Part shown: positions 24,245-36,681 of the stretch, piece by piece | How the letters are laid out: the number at the start of each line of letters is the position of its first letter | Numbering within the stretch: the first letter of the stretch is position 1 | NCBI GenBank assembly: GCA_022376925.1 | Contig: JAIOJX010000028.1 | Location: 72,505,001-72,569,000, forward strand | Direction of reading: 5' to 3' | From: Tragulus kanchil | Taxonomy: Eukaryota > Chordata > Mammalia > Artiodactyla > Tragulidae | Length of the DNA stretch: 64,000 nucleotides | Translations under genes and position numbers: made by a program | Notes under the pieces: generated by a model | What the model was told of the DNA's origin: nothing | Seen by the model: the letters and a program-made list of their open reading frames with translations, nothing else | The model's database searches: none

Positions 24245-25135
24245 ACAGAAAACAAATGTATGGATTATGAGGGAGAAGGGGGAGATGGGATGAATTGGAA
24301 TTGACACATATACTCTACTGGCACTATGTATAACTACAGATAACTAATGAGAACCTACTGTACAGCACAGGGAGCTCTACTCCATGTTCTGTGGTCTCTT
24401 AAATGGGAAATCAAAAAAAAAAAAAGGGGAAGATAAATGTTTAAGTGTAGTTAATTCACTGCTGGGCAGCAGAAATTCACATAACATTGTAAAGCAACTA
24501 TTCTCCAATAAAAAATAATTTACAAAAGAATGAAGTAAAGTCATTTGTAGCAAAGTGGATGGACCTGGAAATCATCATACTAAGTGAACTAAGTCTGATA
24601 GAGAAACACAAATATCATATGGTATTACTTGTGGAATCTACAATGAACATATTTAAAAAACAGAAATAGACTCACAGACTTAGAAAACAAACTTAAGGTT
24701 ACTAAAGGGGAAAGCTAGGAGAGTGGGATACACTAGGAGTTTGGGATTGACATATACAAACTACTATATTTTAAAAAAACATTTACTATTTATCTATTTG
24801 GCTGCACTGGGAGTTAGTTGTGGTAGACGGGGATCTTCAGTTGTAGCATGTGGGATCCAGTTTCCTGACCAGACATCTAATCCTCGGCTCCCTACACTGG
24901 GAACGCGGAGAATGAGCTACTAGACCACAAGGCAAGTCCCCACGTTACTATATTTAAAACAGTTAACCAACACAGACACACTGCCCAGCACAGACAACTC
25001 TGCTCAATACTCTGCAATAACCTAAATAGGTAAATAAATTGAAAAATGTATATATATAGATTTATATATCACTTTGCTATATACCTAAAACTAATAATTT
25101 TAAGTCAACTGTATTCCTACATAAAAAAAAATTTT
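24245..25135 (+). mobile_element. L1 3' region with nested SINE
   Basis: L1 3' end: GTGGATGGACCTGGAAATCA, AAGTGAACTAAGTCTGATAG, then after the SINE CTCAATACTCTGCAATAACC, TATATCACTTTGCTATATAC and an A-rich end. Split by a CHR-type SINE. Confidence 0.8.
24777..24945 (-). mobile_element. CHR-type SINE, inverted
   Basis: Reverse complement: TTATCTATTTGGCTGCACTG start, GTAGCATGTGGGATCCAGTT, then CACAAGGCAAGTCCCC end. Flanking near-duplicate TACTATATTTTAAAA / TACTATATTTAAAA (about 24762 and 24947) looks like the target-site duplication. Confidence 0.8.
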
Positions 25136-25210
25136 TAATAAGTAAATACATAAATTAAAGTTTATATAAACTTCCAAAGTTAGTTATCTCGACTTTAGAA
25201 CATTTCTGGA

Positions 25211-25648
25211 ATGGGACTTAGACGACAGCTCTCACCTCCCAGCACACTTAGAGCTGGAGAAATAAGGTGGGACCTGGGCTGTGAACCACAGATCCATTAC
25301 AGGCCGCGTCTTATACTGTTCAGAGTTACTTGTTGCTTCTTACTTAAACTAAGCTCTGGGGCAAATTCCACCAGGAGGCAGGTCTTTCTCTTCTTGGAGA
25401 ATTTTACACAAAAAAGGTTAATCAACACAGCACTTCCCACTGTTACAGCTAGTCTCAAAGGCACACTGATAGTCACCTTATTCCTCTGCTTGGTTCATTA
25501 CACCCCTGCTGATGACCACGCTGGAATGATCAAGAAGCAGATCCCTGGGGCATCTGAGCCTGGGTGGCCTGAACCATTTGACTACACAGATGCAGCATTT
25601 GTCTATTTACTGTCAAATCTGAGCAAGAGAGGACCAACAGATGCATAA
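25211..25648 (+). CDS. 145-codon open reading frame of unknown nature
   Basis: I do not recognise this protein. It has a hydrophobic stretch near residues 78-92 (TVTASLKGTLIVTLFLCLV), a lysine/arginine-rich N-terminal third and no motif I can name. It lies in low-copy DNA between an L1 3' end and duplication D7. It may be a chance ORF or a remnant of an old LTR element; the neighbourhood gives no independent support for coding. Confidence 0.15.
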   Translation: MGLRRQLSPPSTLRAGEIRWDLGCEPQIHYRPRLILFRVTCCFLLKLSSGANSTRRQVFLFLENFTQKRLINTALPTVTASLKGTLIVTLFLCLVHYTPADDHAGMIKKQIPGASEPGWPEPFDYTDAAFVYLLSNLSKRGPTDA

Positions 25649-26043
25649 GAATCATCTCAGTGCCAAATATATTTTCTCCTTTTCCCATTGTATCACAAGA
25701 GTTCTACCTCTTCCTGGTAAACTGGGTCAATTACCCTAAGAGACCTGCCAATCTTTTCCCTTCATGGTGGACTTTTGTAACAAGGAACCCAAGGGAACTG
25801 GGCAACAGTTGAAAATATACATAAATTGGACCTCTTCCTACATTCTCTGTGAGGGCATTTCCACTCCGAGGACCAAAAGATATATAACCAGATAATTCAG
25901 GGATGTAGGGACATAGAGTACAAATTCACCAGGCATTCAATTTACTAAGGACATGGCAACATTTAATGATATCTGGTGGACACTGCACTCTACAAGATAC
26001 AGTCATGGCATCATCATTTTATTTTGATAAGCCTATTTCATTG

Positions 26044-26258
26044 GGCTTCCCAGAAACAGCTCAGTGGTAAAGAATCTACCAATGCAGGAGACACAGGATT
26101 GATCCCTGGGTTGGGAAGATCCCCTGCAGGAGGAAATGACAACCTGACCCAGTATTCTTGCCTGGAAAATTCCATGCACAGAGGAGCCTGGAGAACCTGC
26201 TGAGTCCATGGGGTCGCAAAGAGTGGGACAGGGCTGAGAGACTAAGCACAAGCATGAA
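26044..26258 (+). mobile_element. Bov-tA type SINE
   Basis: GGGCTTCCCAGAAACAGCTC head (short insertion relative to the usual GGTGGCTC), CAATGCAGGAGACACAGG, GATCCCTGGGTTGGGAAGAT, CAGTATTCTTGCCTGGAAAA and GAGACTAAGCACAAGC end. Confidence 0.93.
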
Positions 26259-27145
26259 AGCTATCACATACATCAATTATTAAGCCAATAATTTCAGAGT
26301 AAATGTAATCAGACAGAACCAATGACCAGTCGGATACAACGGAAGCAACTTAGCACAAATGACCAGTTACAGCCCCAAAACACACCATTCCTCACTGCAA
26401 ACTAGATTTCCTGGTTGAATGCAATGTTATACAGCACTCTCATCATCCTCGGGTATTGGAACTTCCTGAGGCTTTAGAAACAGAAAAGATAATCCATAAC
26501 TGGATTACGATGATTCTACTCAAAAAGAATTCCTTCCCAAAATGAACGTATTCCCACTTTAGAGTGAAAAAAGGGCCCCCAGCAGCACTCTTATACCAAG
26601 TGGTTAACTGGTCTCCTTGAGTTATGCTGTCACACTGGGGAAGAGGGAGGGCAGAGTGGTCTCTCTTTGCACAAGTTGAACTTCTAGAAGTAACAGCTGC
26701 TACATCAGCCTAGAAAAGCTGGAGTCTCTGCTATTAGGCAACATGCATGCCTCCATCCCAGGCATACAGCCACTTTTCCCTAAACCAGCACTGGGGTGGT
26801 AGATGAACAAAGCATCATGACCTCAATGGCCAGTCACTTGGGGTGGTAGTATGATCAAGTACTTTTTGGTGAACTCTTGTAACAAGGAACCCAAGGGAAC
26901 TGGGCAACAGTTGAAAATATACATAAATTGGACCTCTTCCTACATTCTCTGTGAGGGCATTTCCACTCCGAGGACCAAAAGATATATAACCAGATAATTC
27001 AGGGATGTAGGGACATAGAGTACAAATTCACCAGGCATTCAATTCACTAAGGACATGGCAACATTTAATGATATCTGGTGGACACTGCACTCTACAAGAT
27101 ACAGTCATGGCATCATCATTTTATTTTGATAAGCCTATTTCATTG

Positions 27146-27360
27146 GGCTTCCCAGAAACAGCTCAGTGGTAAAGAATCTACCAATGCAGGAGACACAGGA
27201 TTGATCCCTGGGTTGGGAAGATCCCCTGCAGGAGGAAATGACAACCTGACCCAGTATTCTTGCCTGGAAAATTCCATGCACAGAGGAGCCTGGAGAACCT
27301 GCTGAGTCCATGGGGTTGCAAAGAGTGGGACAGGGCTGAGAGACTAAGCACAAGCATGAA
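27146..27360 (+). mobile_element. Bov-tA type SINE, D7 copy
   Basis: Second copy of the SINE at 26044, with GGGGTTGCAAAG where the first has GGGGTCGCAAAG. Confidence 0.93.
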
Positions 27361-27927
27361 AGCTATCACATACATCAATTATTAAGCCAATAATTTCAGA
27401 GTAAATGTAATCAGACAGAACCAATGACCAGTCGGATACAACGGAAGCAACTTAGCACAAATGACCAGTTACAGCCCCAAAACACACCATTCCTCACTGC
27501 AAACTAGATTTCCTGGTTGAATGCAATGTTATACAGCACTCTCATCATCCTCGGGTATTGGAACTTCCTGAGGCTTTAGAAACAGAAAAGATAATCCATA
27601 ACTGGATTACGATGATTCTACTCAAAAAGAATTCCTTCCCAAAATGAACGTATTCCCACTTTAGAGTGAAAAAGGCCCACAGCAGCACTCTTATACCAAG
27701 TGGTTAACTGGTCTCCTTGAGTTATGCTGTCACACTGGGGCAGAGGGAGGGCAGAGTGGTCTCTCTTTACACAAGTTGAACTTCTAGAAGTAACAGCTGC
27801 TAGATCAGCCTAGAAAAGCTGGAGTCTCTGCTATTAGGCAACATGCATGCCTCCATCCCAGGCATACAGCCACTTTTCATGCGTCCATAAACCAGCACTG
27901 GGGTGGTAGATGAACAAAGCATCATGA

Positions 27928-28688
27928 CCTCAATGGGCTGAGTCACTCTGTCTATTTGGTTCTTTAGTAGCTCTTCCATAGTAGCTGCTGTCTGGAAGGA
28001 CATTTATATAATAGGAAGATCATCATGCTCCATATTCATTTCAGCAGATCCATTCACATGTCTCTTCTTCAGATTTTCTGGTCCCCGAGCTTCTCATTTT
28101 CCTCCCCCATCCCCCTGCCCACAGCACACTGACCAATATCCAAATCATTCATTTCTATCCTGAATCTATATAGTCTTAACTTGAACCGCTTCACTTTCTG
28201 TACAGTGGAAATGGATAATCATTCCAGTGCTCAAAAGGAAGAGTTTCCTTTATCAACGCCTTTCCAGATCACTCTGGGTGGGGCTATAGTTCAGCAGCAA
28301 TTGGCTTGCATCAATAGAAGATTAATGACCAAGAACTAACTTGGCCTTTAGAGGTGAGATGTGTGAAATGAAGGAAAGACGTCACTGCAGTGGTAGCAGA
28401 TGTCAAAGAGGTCTGGTCACCTCCTTCCATGGCTTACTGTAGTCTCTGGCCCTGCTCATAGGAAGCCATTAAATATGTCATCTTCATATGCTAATGAATT
28501 TTTCCTGGGCTCATTCAACTTTATCCTTATTAGGCTGATAAACTTCCAGTCCACGGGTCAGTTCTGGCCTCCTGGTGGCTTGATGTTCTAAAGTTAGGAG
28601 CTCTTTCCCTACTAGGGTTCATAGCCCACCAGGGAGTTATTTCTTTGAACAGTTTACTATTCTTTGCTGCAGAAAACCAGGCCTTGCC
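27928..28688. other. Low-copy DNA, nothing identified
   Basis: No repeat or gene recognised. Short minus-strand ORFs (27800-28003, 28530-28781) show no motif. Base composition is less AT-rich than the OR flanks. An old LTR-retroelement remnant is possible but not supported by a named domain. Confidence 0.3.
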
Positions 28689-31044
28689 CCAACACCACAA
28701 ACAATTCTCCTTAGTGGTGTTTTCCATTAACTCTCTGCTCACTCCATAGCCTCTTCTCACCTCAGATGTCTCTAACATCACTGGTCTGCTGAGTCCCTGG
28801 ACTCAAATATTAAGAGTCTTTATCCCACAGCTTGAACCTGCTGAAGAGCCCATTCCTGAGTTGGGACCTAACAAAAATTCCAGCATTCTCCATTTGGGCA
28901 GATGTGTGTGTGTATAGGATCTTTGCCACTACATCAGACATTTTTAAATGTTTGGAAATAAACTCAAACAAGTGTGTGAATTTCTGTACCACAGGCCTAA
29001 GATTTTAATTATATATCATATATCATTACATCTCTTTTTCTGAATATCAGATCAGTTTTTTAATTGGTAGTAGTGGCAGTGGCAGTAACACTGTTTTTAG
29101 AGCATTAACACATAAAACTTTAATACCATTTCTTTCTTACACTATTTTCATATTTTATACTATACATAATATTTCAGCATAGTGATACTTTTACCAATTC
29201 ACAAGCAAAATGTACATGTTCAAAATATACTCCCTATGATTCTACTGACATGAATATACACCAAAAATGGCTTGGAACCCTCCTCTAGTGAAGACACGGT
29301 AAGATGGAAAAAAGTAGAGATACCTAATTAGATGAGACAATCGAGAGGAAACTTGGTATTAAAGAAGAAGGTCAGCATATAATTAAGGGGAACACCAGCA
29401 TCTTTAAACCCAAAGACAGAATAAACCACCCAGCATAAAATTCAGAAATGGAAGTCAGGAAGATAGAAGCGGTGAGTGGTATCACAGAACAAGTTGTGAT
29501 GACTTTCCAAAATACCAAAGAGCACAGCTGGTTACACAGATAATTAGATGACATTTAGAGCTCATTGTGATCTTAGTGAGAAAGAGGGTTTGGTGAATTT
29601 CCAAAGATAGGAAGAAAAATTGGAAGGAACCTATCAGAACAACTTCTATTAACCCATTCCATTTATATTGCCTGTAAGGATCTCCTATATCATGTACAAG
29701 TAAGCCTCAGTCAGCCTAGCTTACTGTCTACAGTTTAATTAGGCCTTGCTCTTTCAAGCTTCTAGGAGTTGTTCACATGATTCCATCAGGCGTCTTATTT
29801 TCCTCATTTGTATCATTTCTTGTAACCTTACTTATCCTGCGAAGTCAATCTGAAAAGGCACTTCCAACACCACAAACAATTCTCCTTAGTGGTGTTTTCC
29901 ATTAACTCTCTGCTCACTCCATAGCCTCTTCTCACCTCAGATGTCTCTAACATCACTGGTCTGCTGAGTCCCTGGACTCAAATATTAAGAGTCTTTATCC
30001 CACAGCTTGAACCTGCTGAAGAGCCCATTCCTGAGTTGGGACCTAACAAAAATTCCAGCATTCTCCATTTGGGCAGATGTGTGTGTGTATAGGATCTTTG
30101 CCACTACATCAGACATTTTTAAATGTTTGGAAATAAACTCAAACAAGTGTGTGAATTTCTGTACCACAGGCCTAAGATTTTAATTATATACCATATATCA
30201 TTACATCTCTTTTTCTGAATATCAGATTAGTTTTTTATTTGATAGTAGTGTCAGTGGCAGTAACACTGTTTTTAGAGCATTAACACATAAAACTTTAATA
30301 CCATTTCTTTCTTATACTATTTTCATATTTTATACTATACATAATATTTCAGCATAGTGATACTTTTACCAACTTATAGGCAAAATGTACATATTCAGAA
30401 CATACTCCTTACAATTTTACTGATATCAATATACGCCAAAAATGGCTTGGAACCCTCCTCTAGTGAAGCCACAGTAAGATGGAACAAAGTGAAGATACCT
30501 TTTTATATGAGACAATCGTTAGGAAACTTTGGTATAAAAGAAGAAGGCCAAGCATATAACTAAGGGGAACACCAGCATCTTTAAACCCAAAGACAGAATA
30601 AACCACCCAGCATAAAATTCAGAAATGGAAGTCAGGAAGAGAGAAGCAATGAGTGGTATCACAGAAGAAGAAGTGATGACTTTCCAAAAATACCAAACAG
30701 CACAGCTGGTTACGCAGATAATTAGATGACATTTAGAGCTCATTGTGATCTTAGTGAGAAAGAGGGTTTGATGAATTTCCAAGGACAGAAAAAAAAGATT
30801 GGAAGGATCCTATCAGAACAACTTCTATTTTCCCATTCCATTTATATTGGTGTAAAAATCTTCTATATTGTGTACAAGTAAGCCTCAGTCAGCCTAGTTT
30901 ACTGTCTACAGTTTAATTAGGCCTTGCTCTTCCAAGTTTCCAGGAGTTGCTCACACGATTCCATTGGCATCTTATTTTCCTCATTTGTATCATTTCTTGT
31001 AACCTTACTTATCTTGCAAAATTAATCTGAAAAGGCACTTCCAA
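28689..31044 (+). repeat. Local tandem duplication D8 (unit 1175 bp)
   Basis: 28689-29863 repeats at 29864-31040, with CCAA microhomology at the join. About the first 330 bp are identical; the remaining ~840 bp differ by several percent with indels. The diverged part is homologous to unit C from about 51880 (CCTCTAGTGAAGACACGG against CCTCTAGTAAACGAAC). Confidence 0.94.
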
Positions 31045-31410
31045 TGAGGAATCTTTCTTTTTTTCCTGAGTCTCCATTCACTTCATTCATCAGGTTTATA
31101 TATATAGCATATTTACACTTTTTAATATCACAGCCTGAGTCACCTTCTAGTTAGCAATGCAAGTGTCTTTCTCACTAGATTATGAGCTTCTTGTCAGGAG
31201 TCATTTCTAAAACCTAAATATTTCTTGTTCTGTGCTCATTCTACCCACCATCTCTTCCAGCTCCTTACAGCTTAGAAGTAAGTACTTGATTAAAGTCAAA
31301 CAGAAGTAAATTTATAAATATCAGTACAGTGTATATTGAGGATCTAGCTCAGTTTGTTGTTAGAAGCACAACATGATTGGTACTTTATGGATATTTGGCC
31401 AAACTTTAAT
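31045..31410. other. Unit B flank, no gene seen
   Basis: Homologous by eye to 52500-52860 of unit C (CATATTCACATTTTTTATATCACAG-type segment, CTAGTTAG, GATCTAGCTCAG). No gene or repeat recognised. Confidence 0.55.
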
Positions 31411-31422
31411 AATCAACATATC

Positions 31423-31745
31423 GGGCTTTCCTGGTGGTCCAGTGGGCAAGGACACCGCCTTGCAGTGCAAGGGGCGCCGGTTCGATCCTTGGCCTGGGAA
31501 GATCCCACGTGCCATGGAGCAGTTGGACTGATGTGCCAATTACCGTGCTGGAGCTCTGGAGCGCATGCACCCAGAGCCGGTGCTCTGCGACAACAGAGGC
31601 CACTGCAATGGGAAGCCCACACGGGCCAAAGAACAAAGATGGATGAAAATGGACAATTGAAAGACCAATAGAAGTGGTCCGCCTGCTCCCCTCCCTCCCC
31701 ACCAGAACCAAAATAAATAAATAAATAAGTAAATCTTTTTAAAAA
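31423..31745 (+). mobile_element. CHR-type SINE with target-site duplication
   Basis: GGGCTTTCCTGGTGGTCCAG head, GGTTCGATCCTTGGCCTGGG B-box region, GATCCCACGTGCC body and an (AAAT)n tail. Flanked by a perfect 12-bp direct repeat AATCAACATATC (31411-31422 and 31746-31757). Absent from the paralogous position in unit C. Confidence 0.93.
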
Positions 31746-32500
31746 AATCAACATATCAAGTCATATATGATATGGAGGCATATGCAGTGTAACACATAGA
31801 GTATATATATTCCAGCAGGTAGTTAAAAATGGAACAAGTAAAGGAACATTAATATAAGTTAAGGAGTATAATTTAAAGGAATTGATTGATATACTTTAAA
31901 GGAATGTTCTCATGGAGATCTGATTTAAGATCAAGCATGAGTGTGTGAAGAAGAAAAGAGAGGCTGAGCAAAGAGTTTTAGCTGAAGGAAACTATAAGTG
32001 TAAATTACTCAAGCAGGCATGCACAGGAACAGTGAAGGGGTAAACATGGCCAAGTGTCATGTCCTGAGGTAAGAAATCAGGATCATACGTAAGATACAGA
32101 AAGACTGTGGGCCATCTAGAATACTAAGCTTTTTTTTAAAAAGGGATTTGTTTGAAAGCAATGAAAGATCATGTTAAATTCTTGAGCAGGAAACTATACT
32201 TTTTTTTCTTTCATCTGACAGGTATGGCCTGTCCACTCACCACTATAATTTGCCACATACTACCAAGGTATTATAAATACAGGAATAAACATATGAGAGA
32301 AAACCTTTCCCATTTAGCTCTATATGCTAATGATGGGGGAGATACGGATCGACTATAAATGTGTCAACAAATAACTATGCAATGTACTGAAGAGTGATCA
32401 GAAGAATGAAGTTGGGGGAAAAAACAGGGTAACAAGGATAGAGGAGGCTGTGGAAAACTGAAAAGTAAGAACCATCTAGGAAATTAATCTTGCTACGTTT

Positions 32501-32711
32501 AATAGTTGTTTTGTGACTAACTCTTGTCCAACCCCTTTGTGACCCCATGGACTATAGCCCACCAGGCTCTTCTGTCCATGGGATTTCCCAGGCAAGAATA
32601 ATGGAGTGGGTTGCGATTTCCTTCTCCAAGATATCTTCCCAACTCAGAGATCAGACTCACATCTCTTGTATTGCAGGTGGACTCATTACTGCTAAGCCAC
32701 CAGGGAAGCCC
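32501..32711 (-). mobile_element. Bov-tA type SINE
   Basis: Inverted element: AACTCTTGTCCAACCCCTTT, CATGGACTATAGCCCACCAG, CCACCAGGGAAGCCCT end. First of two adjacent inverted SINEs. Confidence 0.92.
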
Positions 32712-32724
32712 TAGGCAATTCATA

Positions 32725-32948
32725 CGTGCTGCATGCTAAATCATGACTGAAGTCGTGTCTGACTCTGTGACCCTACTGACTGTAGCCTGACAGGATGCTC
32801 TACTCATGGCATTCTCCAGGCAAGACTACTTGGGTAGGTTGCCATTCCCTTCTTCAGGGAATCTTCCCAAACTGGGGACTGGACCCACATCTTTAACATC
32901 TGCATTGGCAGGAGAGTTCTCTACCACTAGGGCTACCTGGGAATCCCA
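32725..32948 (-). mobile_element. Bov-tA type SINE
   Basis: Inverted, more decayed: GAAGTCGTGTCTGACTCTGT, CTCCAGGCAAGACTAC, ATCTTCCCAAACTGGGGACT, CTACCTGGGAATCCCA end. Sits 13 bp after the previous SINE. Confidence 0.9.
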
Positions 32949-33590
32949 TGGTAATTTAAGGCACAGAAAAAAATCACAACAAATCAACACATGGAGATCT
33001 GATTTAAGATCAAGAATGAGTATATGAAGAAGAAAAGAGAGGCTGAGCAAAGAGTTTTAGCTGAAGGAAACTATAAGTGTAAATTACTCAAGCAGGCATG
33101 CACAGGAACAGTGAAGGGGTAAACATGGCCAAGTGTCATGTCCTGAGGTAAGAAATCAGGATCATATGTAAGATACAGAAAGACTGTGGGCCATCTAGAA
33201 TACTAAGCTTTTTTTAAAAAAAGGGATTTGTTTGAAAGCAATGAAAGATCATGTCATATTCTTGAGCAGGAAACTATACTTTTTTTTCTTTCATCTGACA
33301 GGTATGGCCTGTCCACTCACCACTATAATTTGCCACATACTACCAAGGTATTATATACCAAGGTATTATAAATACAGGAATGAACAGACGAGAGAAAACC
33401 TTTCCCATTTATCCCTGTATGCTAATGATGGGGGAGATACGGATCAACTATAAATGTGTCAACAAATAACTATGCAATGTACTGAAGAGTGATTAGAAGA
33501 ATGAAGTAGGAGAAAAAAACCAGGGTAACAAGGATAGGGGAGGCTGCGGAAAACTGAAAAGTAAGGAGAACTATCTAGGAAATTCATCTT

Positions 33591-33815
33591 GCTTTGTTTA
33601 GTAGTTGTTTGGTCACTAACTCTTGTACAACCCCTTTGTGACACCATGGACTAAATATAGCTCACCAGGCTCTTCTGTCCATGGGATTTCCCAGGCAAGA
33701 ATAATGCAGTGGGTTGCGATTTCCTTCTCCAGGGGATCTTCCCAACTCAGAGATCAGACTCACATCTCTTGTATTGCAAGTGGACTCATTACTGCTAAGC
33801 CACCAGGGAAGCCCT
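33591..33815 (-). mobile_element. Bov-tA type SINE, D9 copy
   Basis: Second copy of 32501-32711 with scattered substitutions and a small insertion (GACTAAATATAGCTC). Confidence 0.92.
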
Positions 33816-33825
33816 AGGCAATTCA

Positions 33826-34051
33826 TACGTGCTGCATGCTAAATCATGACTGAAGTCGTGTCTGACTCTGTGATCCTACTGACTGTAGCCTGATAGGCTC
33901 CTCTACTCATGGCATTCTCCAGGCAAGACTACTTGGGTAGGTTGCCATTCCCTTCTTCAGGGAATCTTCCCAAACTGGGGACTGGACCCACATCTTTAAC
34001 ATCTGCATTGGCAGGAGAGTTCTCTACCACTAGGGCTACCTGGGAATCCCA
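33826..34051 (-). mobile_element. Bov-tA type SINE, D9 copy
   Basis: Second copy of 32725-32948, near identical (GATAGGCTCCTCTACTC against GACAGGATGCTCTACTC). Confidence 0.9.
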
Positions 34052-34135
34052 TGGTAATTCATATGTAGGACTAAATAATAATAGCACAGTTTCCAATTAT
34101 ATTTTATAAAACATCACAACAAATCAACACATGGA

Positions 34136-35225
34136 TGACCCTGTAAAAAATCTACCACACTTGCTAGTCTCCTCTCAATATTCTAATAATCTTACATAAA
34201 CCATATTAATTCCTCCAGTAAAAAAAGGTCAGGCCAACATGAGACTCTTTCCTGTTCATATTGCATTTATGCAAAATAATGAACATGTGGTTAAAATGAT
34301 GTCAGTTACATATTGATCAATGGGTCGATAACCAAATGACCTTAGTGAACTTAATGAAAGTAATTTGTTTTAATCTCATTATTTCACAGATCATCCTGAT
34401 GTGTGCTGGCAACTGAATCCTCACACAGAAATACACTGATGTCACCACAGGGAAATCCCTTAGGATTTGAAGGAAAATTTTACACTGTAATATAAGGAAC
34501 ACAATGATTGACTCTGACCTATCTGTATCTGCCCATATTTTCATTCTTTTCATTCCAAATGTTTTAAGAGACTTAAGGCTTATATTCTGAAATTCTATGA
34601 GATCCAACACCACAAAGCAAACATGAGATGTTGCAAAACTTTCTGCAGTGAAATATAGGTAAGAGAAGTATTCCCATTTATTTTTAATATTAACATCCCT
34701 TAATATTTATTTATCTAAAGTATTTTGCTGTTACAAGATTTCAACTACCCAGTTCTCTTTCTACCTCCCAAACTAAAGGCTATGGGAAAACTAGAATGAT
34801 ATTCAAACCGTAAAGTACTGTGACTCTTCCTGATTATCAGTTAGAACTTCAAAAAATACACAGGTAAAGACACATAGCAAGTGTCAAATAATTTAGGAAA
34901 CTGTATTATATTATTCAGTGTTGAATAATTCAGCAGCTAATATTTAACATTTTACAACAAACAAATTTTTCAACTGGGGTCCTTAATATGTCAGTATTTC
35001 TAGTGGATCATTAAACAATGAAGCTAGAACTAAGTCATTTAAAGGAAATTAAAATTTGTTCTCAAAGACCATATTATGATTTAAAGTACTTCATCTTTTT
35101 CTAAATGTTAGAAAACTACAGCATGTGGGCAAGTTCATTTTTATTTATTAACTTTGAATCTACTATGATATACTTCAAAAAATCTTACAGAAGTTCTTAG
35201 AGGCAAAAAATAGTAGGTGAGTCAA
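34136..35225. other. Unit B upstream flank, no gene seen
   Basis: AT-rich low-copy DNA paralogous to 18570-19260 (unit A) and 56595-57600 (unit C); anchors AAAAGGTCAGGCCAACATGAG-type, GACTCTGACCTATCTG and GAAATCCCTTAGGA. No gene recognised. Confidence 0.55.
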
Positions 35226-36681
35226 CTCAGATAAAATATACGTAATTATTTTTTTATAAAATACATCTATAAGTGAAATATATTTGACATACAACATTGT
35301 GTAAGTTGAATGTTTACAATGTTAATCTGAAATATTAGTAATAGAACTGCAACTACAGCATCTGCTACCTCTCTACCATGTCATACAGTTCCCATTTTTT
35401 GTGGTGGAAATAACTGAGATCTAGTCTCTCAGCAGTTTTGATGATTATGGTAAAACACTGTTGGTATTCATTATGGTCTGCTCTAGAACTTTAGGGCTTA
35501 TTTACCTGTTAGTTGCCAGTTTGTACCCAAAAGAATATCTTTCCTATTTCCCTACCCTCCAAGAGTCTATTCTAACCACTCTAATATAAGGAACACAATG
35601 ATTGACTCTGACCTATCTGTATCTGCCCATATTTTCATTCTTTTCATTCCAAATGTTTTAAGAGACTTAAGGCTTATATTCTGAAATTCTATGAGATCCA
35701 ACACCACAAAGCAAACACGAGATGCTGCAAAACTTTTTGCAGTGAAATACAGGTAAGAGAAGTATTCTCATTTATTTTTAATATTAGCATCCCTTAATAT
35801 TTATTTATCTAAAGTATTTTGCTGTTACAAGATTTCAACTACCCAGTTCTTTTTCTACCTCTTCCCCAAACTAAAGGTTATGGGAAAACTAGAACGATAT
35901 TCATACCATAAAGTACTGTGACTCTTCCTGATTATCAGTTAGAACTTCAAAAAATACACAGGTAAAGACACATAGCAAACGCCAAATAATTTGGGAATCT
36001 GCACTATATTATTCAGTGTGGTATAATCAAGTAGCTAATATTTAACATTTTACAACAAATGAATTTTTCATTCGAGGACTGTAAATGTCAATATTTCTAG
36101 TGGATCATTAGACAATGAAGTTAGAACTAAGTCATTTAAAGGAAATTAAAATTTGTTCTCAAAGACCATATTATGATTTAAAGTGATTCATCTTTTTCTA
36201 AATGTTAGAAAACTATAGCATATAGGCAAGTTCAGTTTTATTTATTAACTTTGAATCTACTATGATATACTTCAAAAAATCTTACAGAAGTTCTTAGAGG
36301 CAAAAAAAATAGTAGGTGAGTCAACTCAGATAAAATATATGTAATTATTTTTTATAAAATACATCTATAAGTGAAATATATTTGACATACAACATTGTGT
36401 AAGTTGAATGTTTACAATGTTAATCTGAAATAATAGTAATAGAACTGCAACTACAGCATCTGCTACCTCTCTACCATGTCATACAGTTCCCATTTTTTGT
36501 GGTGGAAATAACTGAGATCTAGTCTCTCAGCAGTTTTGATGATTATGGTAAAACACTGTTGGTATTCATTATGGTCTGCTCTAGAACTTTAGGGCTTATT
36601 TACCTGTTAGTTGCCAGTTTGTACCCAAAAGAATATCTTTCCTATTTCCCTACCCTCCAAGAGTCTATTCTAACCACTCTA
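34488..36681 (+). repeat. Local tandem duplication D10 (unit 1094 bp)
   Basis: 34488-35581 repeats at 35582-36681; join shares CTA/TA. Copies differ by a few percent (for example CTTAATATGTCAG against CTGTAAATGTCAA), with less divergence in the inverted L1 part. Confidence 0.95.

Larger units (their letters stand above)
22221..24502 (+). repeat. Local tandem duplication D6 (unit about 1150 bp), most diverged
   Basis: 22221-23375 repeats at 23378-24502, covering the OR exon from TM2 onwards plus about 430 bp downstream. Divergence is much higher than in the other local pairs, with several indels, so this duplication looks older or joins two different paralogues. Confidence 0.85.
25775..27927 (+). 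repeat. Local tandem duplication D7 (unit 1102 bp)
   Basis: 25775-26829 repeats at 26877-27927, nearly identical over most of its length. Near the end the first copy has CTTTTCCCTAAACC where the second has CTTTTCATGCGTCCATAAACC. About 47 nt of non-matching sequence (26830-26876), partly echoing the adjacent GGGGTGGTAG, lies at the join. Confidence 0.93.
31911..34135 (+). repeat. Local tandem duplication D9 (unit about 1080-1140 bp)
   Basis: 31911-32990 repeats at 32991-34135, with CATGGA microhomology at the join. The second copy has an extra 9-bp-type repeat of AAGGTATTATA near 33350 and about 37 bp near 34060 that the first lacks. Contains a pair of inverted SINEs per copy. Confidence 0.93.

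Noticed and set aside
27800..28781. Possible endogenous retrovirus pol remnant on the minus strand
   Set aside because: Short frames show no protease, RT, RNase H or integrase motif that I can name; left as unidentified low-copy DNA.
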